A stretch of DNA of 64,000 nucleotides from an uncultured Acetobacteraceae bacterium (GTDB lineage Bacteria; Pseudomonadota; Alphaproteobacteria; Acetobacterales; Acetobacteraceae), in contig CAMKWS010000001.1 in assembly GCA_946476985.1 (NCBI GenBank), positions 186,001-250,000 of the forward strand, in the 5' to 3' direction. This document shows, piece after piece, positions 25,615-34,390 of this stretch. The notes under the pieces were generated by a model. The model saw only the letters and a program-made list of their open reading frames with translations, did no database searches and had not been told where the DNA came from. How positions within the stretch are numbered: the stretch's first letter is position 1; each line of letters starts with the position of its first letter. The position numbers and the translations under genes were made by a program.

Positions 25615-26396
25615 AGAGCAACCTTTGTAAATAAGCGGCGCGTATTGGCTCGTGTTATCTCGGCTAAAGCCTCAGCCTCTAAGCCACGCTCTGCTGCTAA
25701 ACAACCTGCTGTATGCACAACATAACTTGGCGTATTCGGCTTACCACGCTTTGGCACAGGGGCCAGAAATGGACTATCCGTCTCCACCAAAATACGATCT
25801 TCTGGAGCATGGCGAGCCACCTCACGAATCTCCTCACACTTTTTAAATGTGAGGAGGCCAGAAAAGCTAAGATACCCTCCTAGCTCCACCGCCGCTTCGG
25901 CAAGTTTAGAACCTGATGCAAAACAATGAATCAGAAAAGGGAAAGCCCCTTTCGCATGCTCATCCCGCAAGATAGCAATAGTATCATCATCTGCCTGACG
26001 CGTATGTATGACCAAAGGAAGCCCCGTCACACGGGCTGCTTCGATATGCCGACGAAATGCCACATGCTGGGCGGGTTTCACCTCATCCGTCCCGTGGAAG
26101 TAGTCTAGCCCAGACTCTCCAATAGCGACCACTTGGGCATGATCAAGCTCCACAAGCATTTCAGAAAGTTCAGGAAGACGCTCCTCATGTGCATGATCAG
26201 GATGTGTCCCCATAGAGCACCATACGCGTAGCTCTGCTGTATCATGCTGTGTCAAAGCAAGCTGTGTTGCTCGCTCAGACCAACGTGTGCCGATGGTAAT
26301 CATTCCAGCCAACTCAGCAGCACCAGCTAGAGACAAAGCCTCTGTTAAATCTTCCACACGATCTAAGTGACAATGTGTATCAATCAGCCCTTTCAT
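25611..26396 (-). CDS. TatD-family metal-dependent hydrolase (DNase)
   Basis: This 261-residue TIM-barrel hydrolase begins with LIDTHCHLD (metal-binding H-x-H at residues 8 and 10). It carries the family signatures VAIGESGLDYFHG near 92-104, PLVIHTRQADDD near 131-142 and ILVETDSPFLAPVP near 201-214. TatD proteins are 3'-5' exonucleases or deoxyribonucleases linked to DNA repair and degradation. It overlaps metG upstream and the MBL gene downstream, each by ATGA, so translation is coupled. It is complete and of normal length. Confidence 0.93.
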   Translation of the reverse strand: MKGLIDTHCHLDRVEDLTEALSLAGAAELAGMITIGTRWSERATQLALTQHDTAELRVWCSMGTHPDHAHEERLPELSEMLVELDHAQVVAIGESGLDYFHGTDEVKPAQHVAFRRHIEAARVTGLPLVIHTRQADDDTIAILRDEHAKGAFPFLIHCFASGSKLAEAAVELGGYLSFSGLLTFKKCEEIREVARHAPEDRILVETDSPFLAPVPKRGKPNTPSYVVHTAGCLAAERGLEAEALAEITRANTRRLFTKVAL

Positions 26397-27934
26397 CCCT
26401 CTTTGCTCTCCTCAACAAAGCGAGGGAAAAGCCCTTGAGGTTTAGGCAGAACACGCCCACCTGGCAACATAGTCTCCAACGCCGCAAAATGCCGCTCATC
26501 TTCATTAACGGCGAGTTGATCCAGCATCTTCTCCATTGTTGTCGGCATATAAGGCTGCAACAAGGTCGCAACCGTACGGATCACATCAACCAAAACACGT
26601 AAAACATCAGCCATACGTGCAGGATCTGTCTTCTTCAGTGCCCATGGTGCTTGGCGATCAATATACGCATTCGCCTCACGAATGAGCTTCCAAATTTCTT
26701 CCAGCGCATCACTAATCGCTAAGCGTTCAATGTAATCCCGTGTAACGGATGGCAATAAAGAGGCTTGCGCAAGGATCTTCTGGTCATCCTCACTCAACTT
26801 ACCCCGCTCAGGAAGCACACCCTCTAAATTCCGGGCGATCTGACTTAATGTCCGCTGCGCAAGATTACCGAGATCATTCGCCAACTCAACATTCATTCGT
26901 GTAATCAATGAACGGCGACTGAAGTTGGAATCCCCACCAAAAGGCACTTCACGCATCAAGAAGAAGCGTAACTGATCCAACCCAAACTCATCGGCCAGAG
27001 CCTTCGGATCTAGAACATTGCCGAGAGATTTGCTCATCTTCTCGCCTTCGACTGTCCACCACCCATGGGCAAAGACACGTTTGGGGAGCGGCAGACCAGC
27101 AGCCATCAGGAAGGCTGGCCAGTAAATGCAGTGGAAGCGAATAATTTCTTTCCCTACCACATGCACATCAGCAGGCCAATGGACCTGACGCGGGTCATTT
27201 AGGTCTGGATACCCCACAGCGGTGAGATAATTCGCCAGCGCATCAAACCATACATACATTACATGGTCTGGATCACCAGGGACTTCGATCCCCCAGCGGA
27301 AACTGGTGCGACTAATGGAAAGATCACGCAACCCCTGCTTTACAAAGCTCTCAATTTCCCTTTTCGGGCCAACTGGACCGATAAAATCAGGGTTTTCTTC
27401 ATAAAATTTTAAAAGGCGATCTTGGAAGTCTGAGAGCTTAAAGAAGTAAGATGGCTCTCTCACCCATTCTAACGGCGCACCGGAAGGGGCTGTCCGGCTA
27501 CCATCAGGATGGAGGGTAATCTCATCCTCCCCCACAAACATCTCATCACGTGTGGAATACCAACCTTCATACGCATCAAGATAGATATGGCCGTTCTCCG
27601 CTACCTTCTCCCACAGAACACGCGCTGCCTTTTTATGCCGCTCCTCAGTGGTGCGGATAAATTCATCCGTCTCTACAGCCATGTCTTTTTGCATTTGCCG
27701 GAAACGCTGTGAAATACGGTCCGCAAATTCCTGCGGGGCAACATTTTGGGCATGGGCACTCTGCTCAACCTTCTGCCCATGTTCATCTGTCCCGCTGACA
27801 AATAGCACTTCACTGCCATCTAGCCGATGGAAACGTGCCAGCACATCGCACGCAATAGACGTGTACGCGTGCCCGATATGCGGGGCACCATTCACGTAAA
27901 AAATGGGAGTTGTGATGGTAAAACGCCGCGTCAT
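26393..27934 (-). CDS. metG: Methionyl-tRNA synthetase
   Basis: MetG charges tRNA-Met. The 513-residue class I synthetase has the HIGH motif at residues 19-22 and KMSKS around residue 300. The anticodon-binding helical domain includes NVELANDLGNLAQR near 338-351. There are no four-cysteine zinc knuckles in the insertion, and the C-terminal dimerisation domain of longer enzymes is absent, as in the short alphaproteobacterial form. It follows holB after 51 bases and overlaps tatD by ATGA. An elongator tRNA-Met gene is in this window at 39995. Confidence 0.96.
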   Translation of the reverse strand: MTRRFTITTPIFYVNGAPHIGHAYTSIACDVLARFHRLDGSEVLFVSGTDEHGQKVEQSAHAQNVAPQEFADRISQRFRQMQKDMAVETDEFIRTTEERHKKAARVLWEKVAENGHIYLDAYEGWYSTRDEMFVGEDEITLHPDGSRTAPSGAPLEWVREPSYFFKLSDFQDRLLKFYEENPDFIGPVGPKREIESFVKQGLRDLSISRTSFRWGIEVPGDPDHVMYVWFDALANYLTAVGYPDLNDPRQVHWPADVHVVGKEIIRFHCIYWPAFLMAAGLPLPKRVFAHGWWTVEGEKMSKSLGNVLDPKALADEFGLDQLRFFLMREVPFGGDSNFSRRSLITRMNVELANDLGNLAQRTLSQIARNLEGVLPERGKLSEDDQKILAQASLLPSVTRDYIERLAISDALEEIWKLIREANAYIDRQAPWALKKTDPARMADVLRVLVDVIRTVATLLQPYMPTTMEKMLDQLAVNEDERHFAALETMLPGGRVLPKPQGLFPRFVEESKEG

Positions 27935-27985
27935 ATCTATTCCTGCACTCTGGTTCTTCTATATCAAAAAATGTCCGGTTTGCTC

Positions 27986-28915
27986 TTATAAAGCAAGAGC
28001 TATGGCTTCTCGGATCGCCTGCGCCTTGTCAAGGTTAAAGCCCTCGCTTTGCCGGCGTATTCTCTCCAAGGCACTCACCTTCTCCGCTATAGATGCCGCA
28101 CAAGACAATGCTCCTGCCATAGCAGCATCTTTCGCCTTTTTACTTAACTCTCCACCCAATAGGTCACAAAATAACGCGAAACCCTCAGCCTCACGCGCCA
28201 CCTTGCTTACTGTCCCCCAACTTGCGCTATCTAGTGCTTCACCGCGCATAATTTGCGCTACAAGGTCAGCACATAACCCATCGCGATCATGAGTTAAAAA
28301 CACCGCCCGCCCCGGCGATCCATGAGCTTTCTTGAGTATATCCTCAGATACATTCGGCATCAGAGCCCGCATATCTTGATCTACCAGCTCCGAAAGAGCC
28401 AAGGGGCGACAGCGACTGCGCAATGTGGGTAACAAAGCCCCCGGGGCTGATGTCGTTAAAAATAAAACAGCTTTCGGCGGTGGTTCCTCTAAAATCTTCA
28501 ACAATGCATTGGCGGCAAAGCGATTTAAGGCTTCAACACCATCTACAATAACAACACGCCAACCACCTTCTGTTGCTGTATGATGCAAAAAATTTTGCAC
28601 AGGCTGTACATCTGCGACCGTAATTTCCCCTTTTAAACGGCCCTTACGCACATCCATCTTTCTAGAAATTTCAAGCAAATCGCCATGTGTACCAGCCGTA
28701 ATACGCCGCCCAGCGGGGCTTTCCAGATCCACACCACCTAATAAATGGCGTGCAAGGCGAAAAGCCAATGTCGCCTTACCAACACCTACAGGACCAGAAA
28801 TAAGCCACGCATGGTGCAGCCGACCTGACTGCCAAGAATCTAAAAAGTGCTTTTCAGCAGCCTGATGGCCATAAAGGATCCCAGCCTGCCGCGGCTCCGG
28901 CAGAGATTGGCTCAC
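27986..28915 (-). CDS. holB: DNA polymerase III delta' subunit
   Basis: HolB is part of the clamp loader that places the beta sliding clamp on DNA. The 309-residue protein has the AAA+ fold with P-loop GPVGVGKA at residues 41-48. VIVDGVEALNRFAANALLKILEEPP near 124-148 gives the Walker B and box VI region, and TSAPGALLPTLRSRCRPL the sensor region near 157-174. Delta' is normally not an active ATPase, although the P-loop here looks intact. It overlaps tmk by ATGA. tmk-holB-metG-tatD is a conserved bacterial block. Confidence 0.93.
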   Translation of the reverse strand: MSQSLPEPRQAGILYGHQAAEKHFLDSWQSGRLHHAWLISGPVGVGKATLAFRLARHLLGGVDLESPAGRRITAGTHGDLLEISRKMDVRKGRLKGEITVADVQPVQNFLHHTATEGGWRVVIVDGVEALNRFAANALLKILEEPPPKAVLFLTTSAPGALLPTLRSRCRPLALSELVDQDMRALMPNVSEDILKKAHGSPGRAVFLTHDRDGLCADLVAQIMRGEALDSASWGTVSKVAREAEGFALFCDLLGGELSKKAKDAAMAGALSCAASIAEKVSALERIRRQSEGFNLDKAQAIREAIALAL

Positions 28916-29565
28916 ATTCCGCCTCCCTCAAGCCACACCTGCATATGCCGATAAATCTCTTTTTTAACCCCTTCGATAGACGCGCAAGCATCCACCACAA
29001 CGACACGTTCAGGATCTTGTTGAGCTACCTGCAAAAAACCATCTCGTACACGCTGATGAAATTGTGATGCTTGCCCTTCATATCGGTCTGTCTTACCACC
29101 CCGCTTTACAAGGCGGGTATGGGCAACATCCACAGGGATATCTAGCAGAAATGTAAGATCTGGCTCACACGCAACAAGTTGACGCAACGCCGTAATAAAA
29201 GACAGCACCTCAGGTCGCGCCGCCCCCATACCAAAGCCCTGATACGCCCAAGTTGAATCATGATAGCGATCACAAATTACAATCTGTCCATCCGCCAACG
29301 CAGGCTTAATTTTCTGCTCTAAATGGTCCATTCGTGCTGCCATATGGGCCATAACTTCGGCCTGCCAGCAGAATGACGCCTCGCCAAACAACAAAAGATG
29401 ACGGAGTGCTTCAGCTGCTGGCGTGCCGCCAGGCTCTCGTGTCTTATATACACGGAACCCATCGGCCTCGAGCTGCTCCGCTAGATAGGCAGCTTGAGAG
29501 GACTTCCCTGCCCCCTCACCACCTTCTAGCGTCACAAACATGCCGCCTGTCTTATCGAGCAGCAT
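28912..29565 (-). CDS. tmk: Thymidylate kinase
   Basis: Tmk phosphorylates dTMP to dTDP for DNA synthesis. The 217-residue protein has P-loop EGGEGAGKSS at about residues 14-23, TREPGGTPAAEALR near 43-56 and DRYHDSTWAYQG near 101-112, where the DRY and YQG residues are family hallmarks. The frame from ATG 29565 overlaps the dacA stop by 14 bases. An alternative ATG at 29541, eight residues later, would remove the overlap and has AGGCGG very close upstream. Either start leaves the catalytic domain intact. It is coupled to holB by ATGA. Confidence 0.94.
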   Translation of the reverse strand: MLLDKTGGMFVTLEGGEGAGKSSQAAYLAEQLEADGFRVYKTREPGGTPAAEALRHLLLFGEASFCWQAEVMAHMAARMDHLEQKIKPALADGQIVICDRYHDSTWAYQGFGMGAARPEVLSFITALRQLVACEPDLTFLLDIPVDVAHTRLVKRGGKTDRYEGQASQFHQRVRDGFLQVAQQDPERVVVVDACASIEGVKKEIYRHMQVWLEGGGM

Positions 29566-30793
29566 GTGTTAAACGCGCCATAAGACGCCCAACGAGGCCG
29601 ATCTCATCCACAGCAGCTACGGTATAGAGCGGATAATAGGCAGGAGCTTGCCCTGGTAGCGAAACCGAAATACGGCCCCATTTTTGCCCTGCAACAACAG
29701 GCGCCGGGATTGGTGCCGGATAATCCACACTAATCTGCACCTTGGAGCGCCACCCAACAGGAATGGTCAAGCTAACATCTTGAGCAATCGCCAAAGGTAC
29801 AGAATGCTGTGCACCCATCCACACAGCAGCGTTAGGCTCAATGACCTGCCCACGCTGTAAAAGCTGAACTGTCTCAAAATTTGTAAAAGCCCAACTCATC
29901 AAGCGACTGCCCTCACGCGCACGCTCAATGATGGAATTTGTGCCGTTAATGACCACAAGCACACGCTTACCGTTGCGCTGTGAGCTAGCACATAAACCAA
30001 AACCCCCAGCTTCTGTATGGCCTGTCTTCAACCCATCAGCTAGCCCCTTACCCACCAGCACGTTCCTGTTTTCTTGGGTGATGTGGTTAAAGGTAAAGTC
30101 TTTTTCGCCAAAGAAATGATAATATTGTGGGAAACCGTGGATCAAGTTCTCTGCTAAGATTGCCACATCTTTTGCACACATATAGTGGCCCTCAGCAGGC
30201 ATCCCTGTCACATTTTCAAAATGTGAGTTCTGTAACCCCATACGAGCCACAGCCTCATTCATCAGAGTAACAAAACGCTCCTCAGAACCAGCAATACCTT
30301 CTGCTAAGACGATACTAGCATCATTACCGGACTGGATTAGCATCCCGCGTATCAAATTCTCCACACTAACCGTGCTACCTTCTAGCACGAACATGCGGGA
30401 TCCCTGCATTTTCCATGCTTTATGGCTCACTGGGAAACGCTGCTCTAAGCTAATGCGCCCAGACGCAAGAAAGGCAAAAACAACATAAGCTGTCATCATT
30501 TTTGTTAGTGATGACGGAGGCATGCGCTCTTCTGCATTGCGGCTAAGCAGCACTGTATTAGTTGTGCTATCAACAACATAAGCCCAGCGTGCAGACGTTG
30601 GCACTGGGCCCATTGGGGTCATAGCAATTCCAAGCCCCGATTCGACAGGAAGGGCACCTGCCGCAGCCGATGCCCCACCAGCATGATTCGCCTGCCGGTT
30701 CAGCCCAGCTGCACGGCCTGACTGAGATAATGCTAATAACGAGCATGCTGAAAAACCAGCCATGCCACCCATAAGAGAACGTCTTGTCTGCAC
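29552..30793 (-). CDS. dacA: D-alanyl-D-alanine carboxypeptidase (PBP5/6 family)
   Basis: This periplasmic low-molecular-weight penicillin-binding protein trims the terminal D-Ala of peptidoglycan stem peptides. The GTG at 30793 is chosen because GGGGA lies 5 bases upstream and it gives a clean signal peptide (QTRRSLMGGMAG, cleavage near residue 29). The frame is open to 30844. All three serine-peptidase motifs are present: S95-L-T-K98, S155-G-N157 and K256-T-G258. A C-terminal PBP5-type beta domain follows, and the end (LVGRLMARL) is amphipathic, as in membrane-associated members. It follows mltB and precedes tmk in a conserved cluster. The twin arginine is suggestive of Tat, but not conclusive. 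Confidence 0.9.
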   Translation of the reverse strand: MQTRRSLMGGMAGFSACSLLALSQSGRAAGLNRQANHAGGASAAAGALPVESGLGIAMTPMGPVPTSARWAYVVDSTTNTVLLSRNAEERMPPSSLTKMMTAYVVFAFLASGRISLEQRFPVSHKAWKMQGSRMFVLEGSTVSVENLIRGMLIQSGNDASIVLAEGIAGSEERFVTLMNEAVARMGLQNSHFENVTGMPAEGHYMCAKDVAILAENLIHGFPQYYHFFGEKDFTFNHITQENRNVLVGKGLADGLKTGHTEAGGFGLCASSQRNGKRVLVVINGTNSIIERAREGSRLMSWAFTNFETVQLLQRGQVIEPNAAVWMGAQHSVPLAIAQDVSLTIPVGWRSKVQISVDYPAPIPAPVVAGQKWGRISVSLPGQAPAYYPLYTVAAVDEIGLVGRLMARLTHAAR

Positions 30794-30881
30794 GTTAATC
30801 CCCGCGCTGAGCCATCCCACATACCGCGAGATGTAATGAAACACACTTAAACCTTAATATAAGGTTCCTACACCTGTTATC

Positions 30882-31928
30882 CTACCCCTGTAGGTTTAGG
30901 GCCATCTTATCGCCGAGCATCCCCACAGCCAATGCGTAATAATCTGAAGGGTTATATGTTCGGATAGCATGAAAATTACGGTATACAAGGAAGGCCTGTC
31001 CACCGGGACCATCTGGTTGGAGTAAAGCCCCCTTCCCTTGTGGGGCTACAAACCGCTTATTCTGCACAGGGCGAACCCCCATAGCACTCCACTCCGCAAC
31101 AGGCCGTTCCTGCCCATACCGTGATTTTTGCGCCCCTAATGTCACAAAATGCCCATTAATCCCTAGTGGGACCGCAACCTCTTCTCCCCACGGCTCGCCA
31201 CGTCGCCAGCCATTATTACTCAAATAATTTGCGATCGAAGCAAACACATCAGCGGGCGTATTCCAAATATCGCACCGACGATCCCCGCTACCATCAACGC
31301 CATATTTTAAATAAGCACTGGGCATAAACTGCACTTGCCCCATAGCCCCGGCATAACTGCCCTGTAACGCCGATGGTGAGATTTTTCGCATTGCTAAAAT
31401 TTTAAACGCATTCATCAACTCGCTTCGGAAAAAAGGAGCTCTTCGCCCATCAAACGCCAAAGTCGCTAACGCATCAATCACATTATAGCGCCCCTGTTTC
31501 ACTCCGAATCCGGATTCTAGCCCCCATATCCCCATAATCACGGCAGAATCACACCGGTACCTCGCACTTAGAGGCACAACGACATGTTTTATTTTTCGAT
31601 AAATCTTCTGCCCTTCAGACAACCGTGCGGCCCCTAACACACGCTCACGATACTGAGCCCATGTCAGCGTAAATTCAGGTTGATGGCGGTCTAACCGTAA
31701 AACATTCTGATTCGGTTTCTTCGCCAACGCTAACGCAGCATCAACAATATCTTTCGGTATTCCAAGAGCTAGCGCCTGCTGCCGAACACCTTGTAAAAAA
31801 ATATGGTAACGTTTTGCCTCGGCCAATGTTAAAGACACGCCAGCAGCCTGCACAGCATGGCTCGCTGCAAGCCCACCACCTAAAGCCGCAAGAAAATATC
31901 GCCTCTGTATGAGTTTTTCCCCTGTCAC
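30882..31928 (-). CDS. MltB-type lytic murein transglycosylase
   Basis: This enzyme cleaves peptidoglycan glycan strands, forming 1,6-anhydro-muropeptides in the periplasm. The GTG at 31928 is preferred since AGAGG lies 9 bases upstream and the product then begins with a signal peptide (QRRYFLAALGGG, cleavage near residue 29). A frame to 32000 exists but adds no sensible N-terminus. Family blocks: GIWGLESGFG with the catalytic Glu at about 138, GSYAGAMGQVQFMPSAY near 213-229, and DIWNTPADVFASIANYL near 241-257. No C-terminal peptidoglycan-binding repeat is present. It heads the dacA-tmk-holB-metG cluster and diverges from the dedA-like gene. Confidence 0.9.
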   Translation of the reverse strand: MTGEKLIQRRYFLAALGGGLAASHAVQAAGVSLTLAEAKRYHIFLQGVRQQALALGIPKDIVDAALALAKKPNQNVLRLDRHQPEFTLTWAQYRERVLGAARLSEGQKIYRKIKHVVVPLSARYRCDSAVIMGIWGLESGFGVKQGRYNVIDALATLAFDGRRAPFFRSELMNAFKILAMRKISPSALQGSYAGAMGQVQFMPSAYLKYGVDGSGDRRCDIWNTPADVFASIANYLSNNGWRRGEPWGEEVAVPLGINGHFVTLGAQKSRYGQERPVAEWSAMGVRPVQNKRFVAPQGKGALLQPDGPGGQAFLVYRNFHAIRTYNPSDYYALAVGMLGDKMALNLQG

Positions 31929-32035
31929 TATTATTTTACCTCTGTAAAAGGGAAGCCTGACGCCTCTTGCAACAATTGTGGATTCATTAATTCCATGCAA
32001 AAATCCCGCACACTAATGACCGAGATCGTCTTTCT

Positions 32036-32602
32036 GTGATTCGTATCAGCACTCTTATGGCCTCTCAACCCATCTGGTTGAAAGCCGCCTCCATCATCCT
32101 TGGTACATTTATCCTTGAAGATGTTGCAACTGTCCTTTCTGCCGTTGCCTCTCAAGCAGGCCAAGTATCTATCATCACAGCTCTCCTAAGCCTATATGCT
32201 GGGGTCGTGATTGGTGACATCGGTTTATACGGGCTGGGCCTTGCTGGTAGCCGCTGGCCTTTTTTGCATAGATTTTTGACTCTCCCTAGTGAAGAGCAGG
32301 CCCATCGCTGGTTCTCTAAAAATATTATCAGCGTTGTGGGGATATCCCGCTTCATTCCTGGTGCGCGGCTCCCTCTTTATACAGCTTGCGGCTTTTTCCG
32401 AGCCCCTTTCTGGGCTTTCGCGCTTACAGCAATTGGCGCCACTCTCATCTGGACCAGTTTACTATTTTTATTATCTCTCCGCATAGGCCACTGGCTCTTG
32501 GCACACCAAGGCGGTTGGCGCTGGGCTGGGATCATCGGCTTTGTGTTTTGTATTTTTGCAATGGGGCGTCTTATTGGCCGCCTGCAGCGTAGAGGCCAAT
32601 AA
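32036..32602 (+). CDS. DedA/VTT-family membrane protein
   Basis: This 188-residue polytopic protein has four or five hydrophobic segments. DedA/VTT features are visible: E28-D29 in the first re-entrant region (TFILEDVATVLSA), GDIGLYGLG at about 60-68, and ISRFIPGARLP with Arg105 and Arg111 before a small-residue helix. These acidic and basic positions are the ones needed in known members. DedA proteins move lipids such as undecaprenyl phosphate or phosphatidylethanolamine across the cytoplasmic membrane. The start is a GTG at 32036; an ATG at 32057 would remove 7 residues. It is followed after 3 bases by an ATP-grasp gene, so the two are coupled. Which lipid it handles is unknown; uppP lies 2 kb away. 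Confidence 0.82.
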   Translation: MIRISTLMASQPIWLKAASIILGTFILEDVATVLSAVASQAGQVSIITALLSLYAGVVIGDIGLYGLGLAGSRWPFLHRFLTLPSEEQAHRWFSKNIISVVGISRFIPGARLPLYTACGFFRAPFWAFALTAIGATLIWTSLLFLLSLRIGHWLLAHQGGWRWAGIIGFVFCIFAMGRLIGRLQRRGQ

Positions 32603-32605
32603 ATT

Positions 32606-33670
32606 ATGACAACCGACTCCACAGATCAAAAAGCCATCTCTCTCTTTGAGTTCTGGCCAGATAAGATCTTTTATACGCCTATCGTTATTTATTGGATCCT
32701 AATGGGGCTACGTTATCGCGACCTCAGTATCTCCACTGCGACAAACCCACGTATTGAAACAGGGGGCTTATGCGGTGAGAGTAAAAGCTCCATCCTCAAT
32801 ATGGCAGGCCCCACGGCCCAAGAAGCTATTGCTCCCTATCGTATTTTTAACAATAGCGAACAATCTGTTGAGACCGTTCTGACGGCGATGGATGAAATGG
32901 GGCTAACCTTCCCTGTTGTTATCAAACCAGATATTGGCTGCAACGGAGCTGGCGTGAAGCTTGTCTCCTCACTGGAGATGCTAAAAGAGGTCTTAGCCCT
33001 CTTCCCCCATGGGGTTACCCTCATGCTCCAATCCCTCATTACCTACCCCTTAGAAGTAGGTGTTTTCTACATTCGCCATCCCTCTGAAGCTAAGGGGCGT
33101 ATCACATCCCTTACTTACAAGGAGGAGCCTATCCTCGTTGGAGATGGGCAGTCCACATTACGCGACCTCATTATGGCTGATACTCGCATGCAGCAAGTGC
33201 CGCAGCTATATCTGCCACGCATTAAAGGACGTGAGGAAGAAATCCTCCCTAAAGGTGAAACACTCTCTCTTCTTTTCGCTGGGAACCACTGTAAAGGTTC
33301 AGTCTTCCGCAATGGAGCACAAGATATCACCCCGGCTCTTACGCAACGTATTGATGCCATTATGACTGATATTCCGGACTTCCATTTTGGCCGTATTGAC
33401 CTCAAAACCCTTTCACCTGAGAGCCTAAAGGAAGGGAAAGATTTCCAAATTATTGAAATTAACGGGGTCGGCTCTGAGGCCATTCATATTTGGGATCGAC
33501 GCACCACGCTAAAAGAAGCCTACGCAGCTCAATTCTACCATTATCGTCAGACCTTCCTGATTGGTGCAGCAAAAAAGAAAGAAGGGTGGAAGAGTTCTGG
33601 CATCTTCGGCATGCTGCGCTCATGGATAAAACAGCGGCGCCTGACCGCCACTTATCCCGCAAACGACTAA
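32606..33670 (+). CDS. ATP-grasp ligase-like protein of unknown substrate
   Basis: This 354-residue protein has an N-terminal block (WPDKIFYTPIVIYWILMGLR, residues 18-37) that is hydrophobic enough to touch the membrane. ANPRIETGGLCGESK follows at about 46-60. The ATP-grasp core shows VVIKPDIGCNGAGV at 104-117 (ATP-binding lysine and glycine loop) and EINGVGSEAIHIWD near 304-317 (metal-binding Glu and Asn). It resembles D-Ala-D-Ala ligase only in fold; the true ddl motifs are not all present. It starts 3 bases after the DedA-like gene and ends before a terminator. A ligase that modifies a lipid or cell-wall precursor would fit the context, but this is inference. Confidence 0.75.
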   Translation: MTTDSTDQKAISLFEFWPDKIFYTPIVIYWILMGLRYRDLSISTATNPRIETGGLCGESKSSILNMAGPTAQEAIAPYRIFNNSEQSVETVLTAMDEMGLTFPVVIKPDIGCNGAGVKLVSSLEMLKEVLALFPHGVTLMLQSLITYPLEVGVFYIRHPSEAKGRITSLTYKEEPILVGDGQSTLRDLIMADTRMQQVPQLYLPRIKGREEEILPKGETLSLLFAGNHCKGSVFRNGAQDITPALTQRIDAIMTDIPDFHFGRIDLKTLSPESLKEGKDFQIIEINGVGSEAIHIWDRRTTLKEAYAAQFYHYRQTFLIGAAKKKEGWKSSGIFGMLRSWIKQRRLTATYPAND

Positions 33671-33683
33671 CCCGAAATAAAAC

Positions 33684-33716
33684 AAGGCTTCCCATCTTTC
33701 TGATGGGAAGCCTTTT
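33684..33716 (+). terminator. Terminator of the dedA/ATP-grasp operon
   Basis: A perfect 13-base stem AAGGCTTCCCATC / GATGGGAAGCCTT with a 5-base loop is followed by TTTT, 13 bases past the stop at 33670. Confidence 0.9.
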
Positions 33717-33771
33717 CTAAATAGCCACATCTAAGAGTAAGAACTTTATCCTAAGACGAGCTCATACTCTC

Positions 33772-34230
33772 TTACAGGTGTCCTGCATTAAAAATGTAGT
33801 TGCTAATTTGCTGCTCTAATGAGAGCAACGGCCGCGCATCCATAATGGTTGCCTCAGCATGAAGAACTTGCTGCGCTTTACCTGGCAAAATTTGTAGAGC
33901 ATTATCCCCACCCACCGTAGGAGCTGCAATACCTACTGCAGTGTCTTCTGGCAATCTCAAACTGCTCTCCACGCCAAAAAACACATCAACAATTGCTGTT
34001 TCCGGGTTGAGTGTGATTGAACGCACTCGCCCCACTTCAACACCGCCTAAATCCACATTGGCCCCAACAGAAAGGCCATTCGCAGAGCTAAAAGAAGCAT
34101 GATAATAGGTCATGTTTTGCCCCGGCCCCTTTAAGATCGCCACACCATAGGCAATGCCCCCAATAGCCAGAAGCAGAACAATGAAGCTTGCACAAAACGC
34201 ACCTCCACGACCTTTAACAATGTTCTGCAT
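33772..34230 (-). CDS. MlaD-like MCE-domain protein
   Basis: MlaD is the inner-membrane-anchored MCE-domain subunit of the Mla phospholipid transporter that maintains outer-membrane asymmetry. The product starting at ATG 34230 (GAGGTG four bases upstream) has 152 residues. It has one membrane helix at about 11-33 and an MCE domain at about 40-115 with FSSANGLSVGANVDLGGVEVGRV. The frame is open to ATG 34248, whose ribosome site is weaker. Normally mlaD lies with mlaE and mlaF; here it stands alone, convergent with the ATP-grasp gene and divergent from uppP, so the ABC partners must be elsewhere. Family assignment is firm, pathway role inferred. Confidence 0.84.
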   Translation of the reverse strand: MQNIVKGRGGAFCASFIVLLLAIGGIAYGVAILKGPGQNMTYYHASFSSANGLSVGANVDLGGVEVGRVRSITLNPETAIVDVFFGVESSLRLPEDTAVGIAAPTVGGDNALQILPGKAQQVLHAEATIMDARPLLSLEQQISNYIFNAGHL

Positions 34231-34390
34231 AGGCACCTCGAAATTCATCTTCTGCTCTGATATCTTACCGCCAGAATAAGCAGGATCTAAGGGAACTGGC
34301 GAGTTTCACTATACCATACCACCATTTTCCTCGCCAGCACCCTCTTAGCTTTCCTATTTGGCATTCGAGTTTTATTGGACCACTCTCTTC

